Source of the DNA: CBDBZL01 sp965213545
GTDB taxonomy: Bacteria > Pseudomonadota > Alphaproteobacteria > Sphingomonadales > Sphingomonadaceae
DNA length: 64,000 nt
Assembly: GCA_965213545.1 (NCBI GenBank)
Contig: CBDBZL010000002.1
Location: 558,001 to 622,000 of the forward strand
Direction of reading: 5' to 3'
The translations under genes and the position numbers were made by a program. A model generated the notes under the pieces. It worked only from the letters and a program-made list of their open reading frames with translations, ran no database searches and had not been told where the DNA came from. Numbering within the stretch: the first letter of the stretch is position 1; the number at the start of each line of letters is the position of its first letter. Shown here in pieces: positions 45,571 through 53,640 of the stretch.

Positions 45571-45870
45571 ATGGAAGGTGAACTGGCGATGCTGATCCCG
45601 ATCCTGGCGCTGTCGATCCCCATCGTGGCGATTTGGACCAAGCACCGGCAGAAGATCGCTGAGATGCAGGTCGATGCCACCGCCAGCAACACCGCCGAGA
45701 AGGCTGCGCAATATGCCAGCCAGATGCATGGGCTGGAGGACAGGGTGCGGGTGCTCGAGCGGATCGTTACCGACAAGGGCTATGATGTGGCCAGCCAGAT
45801 CGAGGCGCTGCGCGACACGCGGCGGATCGAGGAGCGCCAGGACGCGGTGTTCGAGGTGAAGACCCAATGA
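45571..45870 (+). CDS. PspB-like small membrane coiled-coil protein 1
   Basis: The protein has 99 residues. An N-terminal apolar segment (AMLIPILALSIPIVAIW) is followed by a coiled-coil region with DRVRVLERIVTDKGY and ASQIEALRD. This motif recurs in the next genes and at the end of PspC. AAAGGAGG lies six bases before ATG 45571. By layout (one membrane segment then LERI helix) it looks like a PspB relative, perhaps from a duplication. No known function; it is part of the psp operon by position. Confidence 0.75.
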   Translation: MEGELAMLIPILALSIPIVAIWTKHRQKIAEMQVDATASNTAEKAAQYASQMHGLEDRVRVLERIVTDKGYDVASQIEALRDTRRIEERQDAVFEVKTQ

Positions 45871-45906
45871 GGTTGGTGGTGAGGCTGACGCGGTGAGGTT
45901 GATGCG

Positions 45907-46227
45907 GTGAACCCGTTCGATCACCTGTTCTTCATCCTGGGGATGGGCCTCATCCTGGCGGTGGTGCTGCTGGTGCGCGCGCTGCTTGCCTTGCGCTCGC
46001 GCACCATGATCGAGGACGATCTGAGTCCAGGCAGGCGGTATGGCCGGGTCCGGCCGGCGCGCGAGCACGACACCCTGCCCGCCGCGCGCGAAGCCGCCGA
46101 GCTTCGCGCCGAGCTGGCGATGGTCAAGCAGCGGGTGGCCACGCTGGAGCGGATCGTCACCGAGCCGGGCACGCGCCTGGCCGCGGAAATAGAGACCCTG
46201 CGGGATGACCGGGAGAACGCGCAATGA
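45907..46227 (+). CDS. PspB-like small membrane coiled-coil protein 2
   Basis: The protein has 106 residues from GTG 45907. The membrane segment is LFFILGMGLILAVVLLVRAL, then a basic and Ala-rich linker. The C-terminal helix has VKQRVATLERIVTEPG and AAEIETLRDDREN, equivalent to the end of the previous gene. A GAGG ribosome site precedes it, within a short duplicated region (GAGGCTGACGCGGT and GAGGTTGATGCGGT). Its stop overlaps the next start by four bases. Confidence 0.7.
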   Translation: MNPFDHLFFILGMGLILAVVLLVRALLALRSRTMIEDDLSPGRRYGRVRPAREHDTLPAAREAAELRAELAMVKQRVATLERIVTEPGTRLAAEIETLRDDRENAQ

Positions 46228-46517
46228 CCTTCTGGACCGCGGTGGTCATCATCGTTGCGATCTGGGCGCTGGTCCGGATCATGCAGGGTCGCAGCGAGCG
46301 GCTCGGCACCCGGTTCGACGAGCAGGAATGGGGTGAGAACCAGGAAGACGAGCCGTCCCGACCGGGACCGCGCGAGGAGGCACTGCAATCCGAGATCGAG
46401 CGGCTGCGCGAACGGCTCGAGGTGCTCGAGCGGATCGCCACCGATGCCAACAGTCACGAAGCGCGCGAGCGAAGGCGGCTCGAGGCGGAGATCGACGATC
46501 TGCGGGACGACAAGTGA
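46224..46517 (+). CDS. PspB-like small membrane coiled-coil protein 3
   Basis: The protein has 97 residues. The membrane segment is short (FWTAVVIIVAIWALVRI), followed by an acidic linker. The helix with LRERLEVLERIATDANS and LEAEIDDLRDDK repeats the family motif. ATG 46224 overlaps the upstream stop (ATGA), so these two are translationally coupled. Role unknown; it is membrane-tethered with a cytoplasmic coiled coil by the positive-inside rule. Confidence 0.7.
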   Translation: MTFWTAVVIIVAIWALVRIMQGRSERLGTRFDEQEWGENQEDEPSRPGPREEALQSEIERLRERLEVLERIATDANSHEARERRRLEAEIDDLRDDK

Positions 46518-46566
46518 CCCCCCGCGCCCCCGTTGAGAGCCATGCCCCGGTGAGAGGAATGCCCGG

Positions 46567-46818
46567 ATGATGACCACCATCGACCTGCTGATCGCCGGCA
46601 CGACGCTGGTCGCCCTGACGCTCTTGTTGGCCAGCGCGCTCATCGCCTGGCAGGGCTGGCTGGCGTTCAAGGATCGCGAGCTCGAGCTGGCCCATGTCGC
46701 GCCCCAGACGAGCGATCCGCAGCGCTTGCCGCGCGAGGGTGCCGCGCGGATCGAGCTGGCCGACCTCAAGGAACGCGTCCGCCGACTGGAGGCAATCGCC
46801 AACGGGGTGGACCTCTAG
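46567..46818 (+). CDS. PspB-like small membrane coiled-coil protein 4
   Basis: The protein has 83 residues. Its membrane segment is LIAGTTLVALTLLLASALIAW, and its C-terminal helix LADLKERVRRLEAIANG is a shortened form of the motif in the three preceding genes. ATG 46567 is preceded by a GGAATGCCCGG stretch. It ends 24 bases before sufE. It may close the psp operon. Confidence 0.65.
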   Translation: MMTTIDLLIAGTTLVALTLLLASALIAWQGWLAFKDRELELAHVAPQTSDPQRLPREGAARIELADLKERVRRLEAIANGVDL

Positions 46819-46842
46819 CGGCGATCGACTAGATGCCCGCTC

Positions 46843-47301
46843 ATGCGCACGCTGGACGACATCCATACCGAATACGAGTTTCTGGAAGGCGATGACCGGT
46901 ATCGCCTGCTGATCGAGCTGGGCCGCGAGCTCGAGCCGATGCCCGACGCGCTCAAGACCGACGCCACGCTGGTGCGCGGCTGCTCGGCGGCGGTGTGGCT
47001 CTACCCTACCGAGGAAGGCGGGCCTACCGAGGAAGACGGGCCTACCGAGAAGGATGGGGCGGGCGAGCGGCACCTGCATTTCCTTGCCGACAGCAACGCG
47101 GCCATCACCAAGGGCATCGTGGCGCTGGTGATCGCCGCGGTGCAGGACCGTGCGCCAGGCGAAGTCGCCGAGATGAATATCGCCGCCGCGCTGGCCCCGT
47201 TCGATCTGGGCAACCAGCTGTCTTCCAACCGCACTCAGGGCGTCCCCAACATGATCGCGCTGGTCCAGAGCCACGCAGCGCGGCTGGCGGCGGCGGCCTG
47301 A
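46843..47301 (+). CDS. sufE: SufE-type cysteine desulfurase sulfur acceptor
   Basis: SufE accepts sulfur from SufS for iron-sulfur cluster assembly. The protein has 152 residues. VRGCSAAVWLYP contains the acceptor Cys, and YRLLIELGRELEPMP and FDLGNQLSSNRTQGVPNMIA are typical. An insertion of three 6-residue units (PTEEGG-like) lies after the Cys-containing strand, encoded by three tandem 18-base units. SufE family members without this insertion are about 130-140 residues. The suf operon is not in the window, so this is a stand-alone copy. Confidence 0.92.
   Translation: MRTLDDIHTEYEFLEGDDRYRLLIELGRELEPMPDALKTDATLVRGCSAAVWLYPTEEGGPTEEDGPTEKDGAGERHLHFLADSNAAITKGIVALVIAAVQDRAPGEVAEMNIAAALAPFDLGNQLSSNRTQGVPNMIALVQSHAARLAAAA
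47005..47058 (+). repeat. three tandem 18-bp units in sufE
   Basis: CCTACCGAGGAAGGCGGG is repeated three times with small changes (47005-47022, 47023-47040, 47041-47058). The unit length is a multiple of three, so it keeps the frame and adds PTEEGG, PTEEDG, PTEKDG to SufE. Recent slippage is likely. Confidence 0.85.
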
Positions 47302-47353
47302 CTTGTCGGCGCGCGCTCGCGACCGCGCGCGCCGCAGCGGGGGAGCACCGGGC

Positions 47354-47704
47354 ATGACGCGTCACCTGTGGGTCGCCGCCGGAGGCCTGTTCTTCGTACT
47401 AGGCTGGATCGGCCTGGCGCTGCCCTTGATGCCGGGCGCGGTGTTCTTGATCATCGCAGCCTACTGCTTTGCCCGCGGCAACCCGCGCTGGGAGCGCTGG
47501 ATGCTCGACCACCCACGCCTGGGCCCACCGATGCGCGACTGGCGCGAGCGCGGCGCAATTTCGCGCAAGGCCAAGATCTCCGCCTATTTCGCCATGACGC
47601 TTGCCGGGATCATAACCTGGCTGCTGGTGGGCTACCCCTGGGCGCTGGTCTCGATCACGCTGATGATCATGGTGGCGAGTTGGATGTGGACCCGGCCCGA
47701 GTGA
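47354..47704 (+). CDS. DUF454 (YbaN) family inner-membrane protein
   Basis: The protein has 116 residues and two or three membrane segments. The family patterns GWIGLALPLMPGAVFLIIAAYCFARGNPRWERWML and HPRLGPPMRDWRERGAI (first long one spans residues 18-53) are clear. Its function is unknown, although relatives are near heme or iron genes in some bacteria. GGGAG is eight bases before ATG 47354; a TTG 17 codons upstream is less likely. It follows sufE by 52 bases. Confidence 0.85.
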   Translation: MTRHLWVAAGGLFFVLGWIGLALPLMPGAVFLIIAAYCFARGNPRWERWMLDHPRLGPPMRDWRERGAISRKAKISAYFAMTLAGIITWLLVGYPWALVSITLMIMVASWMWTRPE

Positions 47705-47804
47705 GGCGGGCGGATGATCCGCGACTTTGCACTAGGCATCAGATCGTCACACTCGGTACCGGATCAGCAAATCCCCGCGCCCCGCCTGACCGCAGTCCGC
47801 CGGT

Positions 47805-48338
47805 CTAGGAGAGGTCGGCGGCCGAGCGGAAGCGAGCCTCGCCGGCCTGGCGCTGGCGTCTGAGTTCGGCCTTCAGGCGTTCGGGGCGCCCGGCGAAGAC
47901 GAAGCCGAAGCTCACCCCGCCCTCCTTCCCGATCGTGGCGTGATGCAGCTTGTGCGCCTGAACCAGCCGCTTGGCATAGCCGCGCTTGGGCACGATGCGG
48001 AAATAGCGCTGATGCACGAGCCCATCGTGAATGAGCATGTAGATGATGCCGTAGCCAAGGATGCCCACGCCGATCCAGGTCGCCGGCCACCAGGCTGCCT
48101 CGCCCACGACCAGCGGCGAGCCCAGCGCGAACATCGAGATGCTCATCGCTGCGCCGACCAGTCCATACAGGTCGTTTTTCTCCAACACCTTGTCATGCGG
48201 CTCGTGATGGTCGCGATGCCATGCCCAGCCTGGCCCATGCATGACATATTTGTGACTGGCCCAGGCGACCCATTCCATCGCCAGCACCGTGGCGATGACG
48301 ATCAGCGTTGGGACCAAAACGGGAACCAGAACGGACAT
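47805..48338 (-). CDS. crtZ: beta-carotene hydroxylase CrtZ
   Basis: CrtZ is a membrane di-iron hydroxylase that converts beta-carotene to zeaxanthin. The protein has 177 residues. The His motifs are seen as HKYVMH, HRDHHEPHD, HDGLVHQRY and HKLHHA, which together bind two irons. ATG 48338 follows AGGGGTG; longer frames upstream are not similar to the family. It stands alone between two plus-strand gene groups, so the rest of the carotenoid pathway is elsewhere. Zeaxanthin and related pigments fit the yellow to orange colour of many Sphingomonadales. Confidence 0.92.
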   Translation of the reverse strand: MSVLVPVLVPTLIVIATVLAMEWVAWASHKYVMHGPGWAWHRDHHEPHDKVLEKNDLYGLVGAAMSISMFALGSPLVVGEAAWWPATWIGVGILGYGIIYMLIHDGLVHQRYFRIVPKRGYAKRLVQAHKLHHATIGKEGGVSFGFVFAGRPERLKAELRRQRQAGEARFRSAADLS

Positions 48339-48524
48339 GACACCCCTATAGGGACGCATGGAGCGAAGGGCAAAGCTGCCCGTGCGACCTAATTGCCCAC
48401 CTGGTTTGCTATGCCGCAATGCGCTGGCGGCACCGACAGCATGGGCGGCCATAACAAGAGCTTTGCCATGCCCCGCGGGCAACATGCTTGCTCCGACGCG
48501 CGTTGAGCGGCACAAGCGCGCGTC

Positions 48525-50018
48525 ATGAGCACCGCGACCCCGCCCCCACCTGTGTCTTCGCCGTCAGCCCCGCCATCAACCTCAGCCTCGGCCGGAGCCC
48601 GCACGCTATACGACAAGATTTGGGATGCGCACGAGATCGAGCGCCGCGAGGATGGCACCTCGCTCCTCTTCATCGATCGGCACCTGGTGCACGAGGTGAC
48701 CAGCCCGCAGGCGTTCGAGGCCCTGCGGCTAACCGGTCGTCCGGTCCGTCGCCCCGACCTGACGCTGGCGGTCCCCGACCACAACGTGCCGACCACGCCG
48801 CGGGTGGATGGCGCAGGCATGCCGGTGCCGGTGGCCGATGACGAGAGCGCCGCCCAGCTCGCCGCGCTCGAACGCAATGTGGCGGGTCTGCCGATCCGCT
48901 ATTTCAGCGCCACCGCGCCCGAGCAGGGCATCGTCCACGTGGTCGGACCGGAGCAGGGCTTCTCCCTGCCGGGTACCACGATCGTGTGCGGCGATTCGCA
49001 TACCGCCGCGCATGGCGGTGTCGGCGCGCTCGCGTTCGGCATCGGCACCAGCGAGGTCGAGCATGTGCTGGCGACGCAGACCCTGCTGCTCAAGCGCTCG
49101 CGGACGATGGAGGTGCGCATCGAGGGCATGCCGGGTCCCGGAGTGACCGCCAAGGACTTGATCCTCCACATCATCGGCCGCATCGGCACCGCGGGGGGCA
49201 CGGGCCACGTCATCGAATATCGCGGGCGCGTGTTCGAGCAGATGAGCATCGAGGGCCGGCTGACGGTGTGCAACATGAGCATCGAGGCGGGCGCGAGGGC
49301 CGGGCTGATCGCTCCCGACAAGACCACCTTCGCCTATCTCAAGGGCCGGCCGATGGCGCCTTCGGGAGCCGAATGGGACGCCGCGCTGCAATACTGGCGC
49401 ACGCTGGTCACCGACGAGGGCGCATCGTTCGATCGCCGGGTGCTGATCGACGCGGGCGAGGTGGAGCCGTGCGTCACCTGGGGGACCAGCCCCGAGGACG
49501 TGGTGCCGATCACCGGACGCGTGCCCGATCCCGAGAGCTTTGCCGAGCCGGCCAAGCGCAAGGCGGCGCGCGCATCGCTCGACTACATGGGGCTCGAAGC
49601 GGGCCAGCGGATGGAGGATATCGCGGTAAGCCACGTGTTCATCGGCTCATGCACCAACAGCCGCATCGAGGACCTGCGCGCCGCAGCGCAAGTGGTCGAG
49701 GGAAGGCGGCTGGCCGATGATGTCGCATGGGCCATCGTCGTGCCGGGTTCGGGTCTGGTGAAGGCGCAGGCCGAAGCCGAGGGACTAGACAAGGTGTTCA
49801 CGGCCGCCGGCTTGGAATGGCGCGAGCCCGGCTGTTCCGCCTGTCTGGGGATGAACCCTGACAAGGTGCCCGCGGGCGGGCGCTGCGCATCGACCAGCAA
49901 CCGCAACTTCGTCGGCCGCCAGGGACCTGGTGCCAGAACGCACCTCGTCTCCCCGGCGATGGCAGCGGCGGCCGCGGTAACCGGCCGGCTGACCGATGTG
50001 CGCGAACTGGTTGCTTGA
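48525..50018 (+). CDS. leuC: 3-isopropylmalate dehydratase large subunit
   Basis: LeuC with LeuD interconverts 2- and 3-isopropylmalate in leucine synthesis. The protein has 497 residues. It has YDKIWDAHEI, the region FIDRHLVHEVTSPQAFE, DHNVPTT, and the 4Fe-4S ligands in VFIGSCTNSR and GCSACLGMNPD. About 25 Pro- and Ser-rich residues precede the family start, an extension beyond most homologues. ATG 48525 has no strong ribosome site, so a shorter start cannot be ruled out. The leuD gene is 835 bases downstream, after two other genes. Confidence 0.95.
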   Translation: MSTATPPPPVSSPSAPPSTSASAGARTLYDKIWDAHEIERREDGTSLLFIDRHLVHEVTSPQAFEALRLTGRPVRRPDLTLAVPDHNVPTTPRVDGAGMPVPVADDESAAQLAALERNVAGLPIRYFSATAPEQGIVHVVGPEQGFSLPGTTIVCGDSHTAAHGGVGALAFGIGTSEVEHVLATQTLLLKRSRTMEVRIEGMPGPGVTAKDLILHIIGRIGTAGGTGHVIEYRGRVFEQMSIEGRLTVCNMSIEAGARAGLIAPDKTTFAYLKGRPMAPSGAEWDAALQYWRTLVTDEGASFDRRVLIDAGEVEPCVTWGTSPEDVVPITGRVPDPESFAEPAKRKAARASLDYMGLEAGQRMEDIAVSHVFIGSCTNSRIEDLRAAAQVVEGRRLADDVAWAIVVPGSGLVKAQAEAEGLDKVFTAAGLEWREPGCSACLGMNPDKVPAGGRCASTSNRNFVGRQGPGARTHLVSPAMAAAAAVTGRLTDVRELVA

Positions 50019-50158
50019 AGAGGCGCAGCGCGGATCGGGGCAGCGCTGCTCGTCCTCGCGGGGCGGCTTTGCCCGGGTGGTATCTTGGGACAGGTCGGTT
50101 GGGCGAGGCCGGATGATCCGGCGCCCGGTTAAACGCAACGGTGCCTGACCCGGGGGTG

Positions 50159-50695
50159 ATGACAAGCCGCAAGTCGTCCTTCGCCCCGGTCGTCGCCGAC
50201 AATACGCGCGTGCTGGTGCTCGGCAGTCTGCCGGGGGAAGCGTCGCTGGCGGCGGGGCGCTATTATGCCCATCCGCGCAACCGCTTCTGGCAGCTGATGG
50301 GCAAGATGATCGAGGTCGAGCTGGAGCCGATGACCTACGAGCAGCGGCTCGAGGCGCTGCTTGGCGCAGGCATCGGCCTGTGGGACACCGTCGCCTCGGC
50401 GCGGCGCGAAGGCAGCCTCGATACCGCGATGCGCGAGATTGAGGCCAACCCGCTTCGTCAGCTGGTCGCATCGCTCCCCGAACTTCGCGCGGTCGGGCTG
50501 AACGGCGCGGTGGCGGCGCGGATCGGCACCGGAGTGCTCGATGACATGGGGCTGAGCCTGGTCCCCCTGCCCTCGTCCAGCCCCGCCTTTGCCGCCATGA
50601 CGCTGGCCGAGAAGCAACGCCGGTGGCTTGTATTACGCGAATATTGCAACACCGACTTGCCACCAAACGCGCCCCGGCGCATTGTCATGTCATGA
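50159..50695 (+). CDS. hypoxanthine/deoxyinosine-DNA glycosylase (UDG superfamily)
   Basis: The protein has 178 residues. VLVLGSLPGEASLAAGRYYAHPRNRFWQ is the active-site region of the family 6 UDG-superfamily enzymes that remove hypoxanthine from DNA (the long one spans residues 18-45). GIGLWDTVASARREGSLD and LPSSSPAFA are further family motifs. ATG 50159 is chosen; GTG 50141 is an alternative. It lies between leuC and leuD, and its stop overlaps the next small gene (ATGA). A repair enzyme within a leucine operon has no obvious functional link. Confidence 0.85.
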   Translation: MTSRKSSFAPVVADNTRVLVLGSLPGEASLAAGRYYAHPRNRFWQLMGKMIEVELEPMTYEQRLEALLGAGIGLWDTVASARREGSLDTAMREIEANPLRQLVASLPELRAVGLNGAVAARIGTGVLDDMGLSLVPLPSSSPAFAAMTLAEKQRRWLVLREYCNTDLPPNAPRRIVMS

Positions 50696-50853
50696 GCAAA
50701 CATTCCCACAACAGGCCCGGGAAGATCGCCGGCGCGGTGGGCTCGGCGGCGGTGGCCGCGGCCCTGATGTACGCAAACCGCCGCAGGGAAAAGAAAAAAG
50801 GGCCAACGGAGCCCGGCGCCATCCCCAGCGGCGAGAAGCCCGAAACCGACTGA
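50692..50853 (+). CDS. 53-residue protein between the glycosylase and leuD
   Basis: The protein has 53 residues: a basic start (MSKHSHNRPGKIAG), a short apolar segment (AVGSAAVAAALMYANR) and a charged, Pro-rich tail. Its start overlaps the glycosylase stop by four bases (ATGA) and its stop shares one base with the leuD start (TGATG). The tight coupling on both sides supports a real gene. Family not recognised; a small membrane peptide is likely. Confidence 0.7.
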   Translation: MSKHSHNRPGKIAGAVGSAAVAAALMYANRRREKKKGPTEPGAIPSGEKPETD

Positions 50854-51458
50854 TGCGCGCCATTGATCGCATCGCGGGCCGGGCCATTCCGTTCGGCCGG
50901 GCCAATGTCGACACCGACGTCATTATTCCCTCCCGCTGGCTGAAGACGATCACCCGCGAAGGACTGGGGGAAGGCGCCTTCGAGGCGCTGCGAGCCGAGG
51001 ATCCGGGCAATCTGTTCGACCAGCCCGAGTTCGCCCGTGCGCCTATCCTGATTGCCGGGGCCAATTTTGGCTGTGGTTCCAGCCGCGAACATGCAGCCTG
51101 GGCATTGGCGGACCGGGGCATCGAGGCGGTCATTGCGCCCAGCTTTTCGGATATCTTCGCCAGCAATACGTTCAAGAACGGCATCCTGACGGTGGAACTG
51201 CCGCAGGCGCAGATCGACCGGCTGCTCGAGGTTGCCGCCAGCGATCCGATCGAGATAGACCTCGCCGAGCAGAGCGTGACCACCCGTTTCCAGGACCGCT
51301 TCGCCTTCGAGATCGACCCGTTCCGCAAGCGCTGTCTGCTCGAAGGCCTCGACGAGGTGGCGCTGACGCTGGAGCGTGAGGAACAGATCACCGCATACGA
51401 AACCCAGGTCGCCCGCGAGCGACCCTGGTTGACGCGCGGTACGGGGCTTGCCGCCTGA
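50853..51458 (+). CDS. leuD: 3-isopropylmalate dehydratase small subunit
   Basis: LeuD is the swivelling subunit that completes the isopropylmalate isomerase active site. The protein has 201 residues with NVDTDVIIPSRWLKTITREGLGE, NFGCGSSREHAAWAL and SFSDIFASNTFKNGIL, all diagnostic. ATG 50853 shares its first base with the preceding stop (TGATG). The gene order leuC, glycosylase, small protein, leuD suggests one transcript for all four. Confidence 0.95.
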   Translation: MRAIDRIAGRAIPFGRANVDTDVIIPSRWLKTITREGLGEGAFEALRAEDPGNLFDQPEFARAPILIAGANFGCGSSREHAAWALADRGIEAVIAPSFSDIFASNTFKNGILTVELPQAQIDRLLEVAASDPIEIDLAEQSVTTRFQDRFAFEIDPFRKRCLLEGLDEVALTLEREEQITAYETQVARERPWLTRGTGLAA

Positions 51459-51504
51459 GACACCACGCCGCTATTCTCGCACGCCAACCACAGGGGCCGG
51501 CAGC

Positions 51505-51828
51505 ATGACCGATTTCAATGATCGCCAGAAGGGCGAGGAAGCCAAGTTCGCGATGGATGAGGAGACCGCCTTCCGCGTTGCGGCAAGACGCAACCGTCTG
51601 CTTGGCGAATGGGCCGCGGGGCTGATGAACCTGTCGCCCGAGGAGACCGAGGCCTATAAGAAGGCGGTGGTCAAGGCCGACTTCGAGGAGGCGGGTGACG
51701 GCGACGTCGTCAGGAAGCTGACCGGCGATCTGGCGCAGGCGGGGTGCGATATCGACGAGGCGCAGGTGCGTGCGCAGCTCGATGTCATGGCGGTAGAGGC
51801 GCGCCGCCAGTTCATGGACGGGGCGTGA
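51505..51828 (+). CDS. DUF1476, F1-ATPase inhibitor subunit zeta
   Basis: The protein has 107 residues and is four-helical. It opens with FNDRQKGEEAKFAMDEETAFRVAARRN, a family hallmark. The zeta subunit of alphaproteobacteria blocks ATP hydrolysis by F1F0-ATPase through its N-terminus. ATG 51505 is used. It is followed by bolA and grxD, a frequent arrangement in this class. ATP synthase genes are not present in the window. Confidence 0.9.
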   Translation: MTDFNDRQKGEEAKFAMDEETAFRVAARRNRLLGEWAAGLMNLSPEETEAYKKAVVKADFEEAGDGDVVRKLTGDLAQAGCDIDEAQVRAQLDVMAVEARRQFMDGA

Positions 51829-51871
51829 GCGGGCTTGTGACCCCAAGCATCGCCGCGCAGGGGCAATACTG

Positions 51872-52105
51872 ATGGCCATGCCCGCCGCCCAGATCGAGGC
51901 GCTGATCAAACAAGCCCTGCCCGATGCGCAGGTTTCCATCGAGGCGCTTATCAATGATGGCGACCACTATCTAGCCCGCGTCGCCTCGCCCTCGTTTGCC
52001 GGCATAAGCCGCGTCCAGCAGCACAAGATGGTCTATGACGCGCTCGGCGGGCGGATGGGAGGCGAATTGCACGCCTTGCAACTCATCACCACGGTTCCCA
52101 CCTGA
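51872..52105 (+). CDS. bolA: BolA family protein
   Basis: The protein has 77 residues with the class II KH-like fold. The family motif near the C-terminus is SRVQQHKMVYDALG, and HALQLITTVP is the closing strand with the His expected to bind a cluster together with monothiol glutaredoxin. BolA-Grx pairs bind 2Fe-2S clusters and act in iron sensing or transfer. It precedes grxD by 35 bases, and they probably form one unit. Confidence 0.92.
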   Translation: MAMPAAQIEALIKQALPDAQVSIEALINDGDHYLARVASPSFAGISRVQQHKMVYDALGGRMGGELHALQLITTVPT

Positions 52106-52140
52106 TTTGCCGAGGCAAGTGATAGGATAAGGGGCTGCAG

Positions 52141-52470
52141 ATGAACGACGCCAACGAACGCATTTCGGGGATCGTCAACGAACATGACGTTGTCCTGTTC
52201 ATGAAGGGCACGCCGCTTTTTCCGCAATGCGGCTTCTCCAATCGCGCGGTGTCCATCCTCGATCACTGCGGCATTGCCTTCGAGAGCGTGGACGTGCTCC
52301 AGGACATGGAAATCCGTCAGGGGATCAAGGCGTTTTCCGAATGGCCGACCATTCCCCAACTTTACGTCAAGGGCGAATTCGTCGGCGGCAGCGACATCAT
52401 GGGCGAGATGTTCGAAGCGGGCGAATTGCAGGAACTGCTGAACGAGAAGCAGGTCGCGCGCGCTCAGTAA
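52141..52470 (+). CDS. grxD: monothiol glutaredoxin (Grx4 type)
   Basis: The protein has 109 residues. It has the CGFS active site (FPQCGFSNRAV, Cys30), the upstream VVLFMKGTP strand, and WPTIPQLYVKGEFVGGSDI with the glutathione-binding turn. CGFS glutaredoxins bridge 2Fe-2S clusters and pass them to other proteins, often with BolA, whose gene is directly upstream. ATG 52141 is the start; the previous gene ends 35 bases before. Confidence 0.95.
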   Translation: MNDANERISGIVNEHDVVLFMKGTPLFPQCGFSNRAVSILDHCGIAFESVDVLQDMEIRQGIKAFSEWPTIPQLYVKGEFVGGSDIMGEMFEAGELQELLNEKQVARAQ

Positions 52471-52498
52471 GCGGCGCGCTGCTCGCGGTGCGGGTCCT

Positions 52499-53281
52499 AT
52501 GAAGCCGGGCTTGGCGCTGGTTACCGGCGCCTCTGCGGGGATCGGGCGGGAGTTCGCGCGCATCCACGCCGCCGCTGGTGGCGATCTGGTTCTGACCGCG
52601 CGGCGGCAGGACGTGCTTGAGACGCTGGCCGCCGAGTTGCGGGCAAAGTACGCGGTCAGCGTTCACGTCATGCCTTCCGACCTCGCCGCACCAGGCGGCG
52701 CGCAGGCGCTTTACGATGAGATCGCGGCGCACAAGCTGGATGTCGAACTGCTGGTCAACAATGCGGGTTTCGGCGGGCGTGGCGCCTTTGCCGAGCAGGA
52801 TCTTGCCAGCGCGCTGGCCATGATCGAGCTTAATATCAAGGCGCTGGTCACGCTGACCCGGTTGATCGGCGCGGACATGGTGCAGCGCGGGCGCGGCCGT
52901 ATCCTCAATGTCGGATCGACCGCGGGAATGGTCCCCGGACCGCTCCAGGCGGTGTATTTCGCCAGCAAGGCATTCGTCAATTCCTTCAGCCAGGCGCTGG
53001 CAGAGGAGATGCGCGGCGAGGGTGTTAGTGTGACATTGCTTGCCCCCGGCCCCGTCGATACCGAGTTCGCCAAGGTCGCCGGGCTGGAAGGAACCCGCGC
53101 GTTCGAGACCGGCGTGGCCGATGCCGCGAGCGTCGCAAGAGCAGGTTACGAGGCAGCGATGGGCGGAGATCTGCTGACGGTGAACGACAAGCGGCTCGGG
53201 TTGCTGCTGCGCTGGGCAGTCCCCGCCCTCCCCCGCCAGGCGGTGTTGCGCGTCATGCGGCGGATCGGCGAGGCGCGCTGA
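52499..53281 (+). CDS. short-chain dehydrogenase/reductase
   Basis: The protein has 260 residues. The cofactor motif is TGASAGIGREFARI (TGXXXGIG), with VNNAGFGGRGAFAE and the catalytic Ser-Tyr-Lys in GSTAGMVPGPLQAVYFASKAF. LLAPGPVDTEFAK follows. It resembles the DltE/YqjQ-like group of classical SDRs, and its substrate is unknown. The gene follows grxD by 28 bases. No regulatory sign was seen. Downstream, 225 bases of non-coding sequence hold a GTTCGC/GCGAAC hairpin and then a tRNA. Confidence 0.9.
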   Translation: MKPGLALVTGASAGIGREFARIHAAAGGDLVLTARRQDVLETLAAELRAKYAVSVHVMPSDLAAPGGAQALYDEIAAHKLDVELLVNNAGFGGRGAFAEQDLASALAMIELNIKALVTLTRLIGADMVQRGRGRILNVGSTAGMVPGPLQAVYFASKAFVNSFSQALAEEMRGEGVSVTLLAPGPVDTEFAKVAGLEGTRAFETGVADAASVARAGYEAAMGGDLLTVNDKRLGLLLRWAVPALPRQAVLRVMRRIGEAR

Positions 53282-53506
53282 TCGGCGCTGCGGCGCGCGG
53301 CGGGTTGATCCTTTGGTAACGGCACAAGCGCAAGCAAGCATAAATAAGACGGGCGATTGCTCGGCTTTACCGTCACCTGAACTGCCGAAGACAACCCTTC
53401 TCAGACCCTGCAAAAACCGAACCAGAGTTCGCAAGCGCGAACGCGCGCCCGCAGCGGCCCCACAGCGCAGCGGAGGGAACAGCCGCGAGGACCTTGCGAA
53501 GAAGGG

Positions 53507-53580
53507 CGCGCCCGGCAGGACTCGAACCTGCGACCACACGCTTAGAAGGCGCGTGCTCTATCCAGCTGAGCTACGGGCGC
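53507..53580 (-). tRNA. tRNA-Arg(TCT)
   Basis: On the minus strand the transcript begins GCGCCCGTAGCTCAGCTGGA and ends in the pairing CGGGCGC followed by a G discriminator; no CCA is encoded. The anticodon loop CTTCTAA gives UCU, for arginine codons AGA and AGG. The T arm GGTTCGAGTCC is standard. Length is 74 bases. Confidence 0.95.
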
Positions 53581-53640
53581 GAATGGCGGGCGCATAGCGC
53601 GCTTTGAGGCGGGCGCAAACCGGGTTAGGCGCTTGGCGCG

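Noticed and set aside
44713..46224. Minus-strand open frame of 503 codons across the psp genes
   Set aside because: Antisense to five small genes that have ribosome sites, overlaps and shared motifs.
53423..53445. GTTCGC/GCGAAC hairpin after the SDR gene as a terminator
   Set aside because: The stem is only six bases and no T tract follows, so I did not call it.
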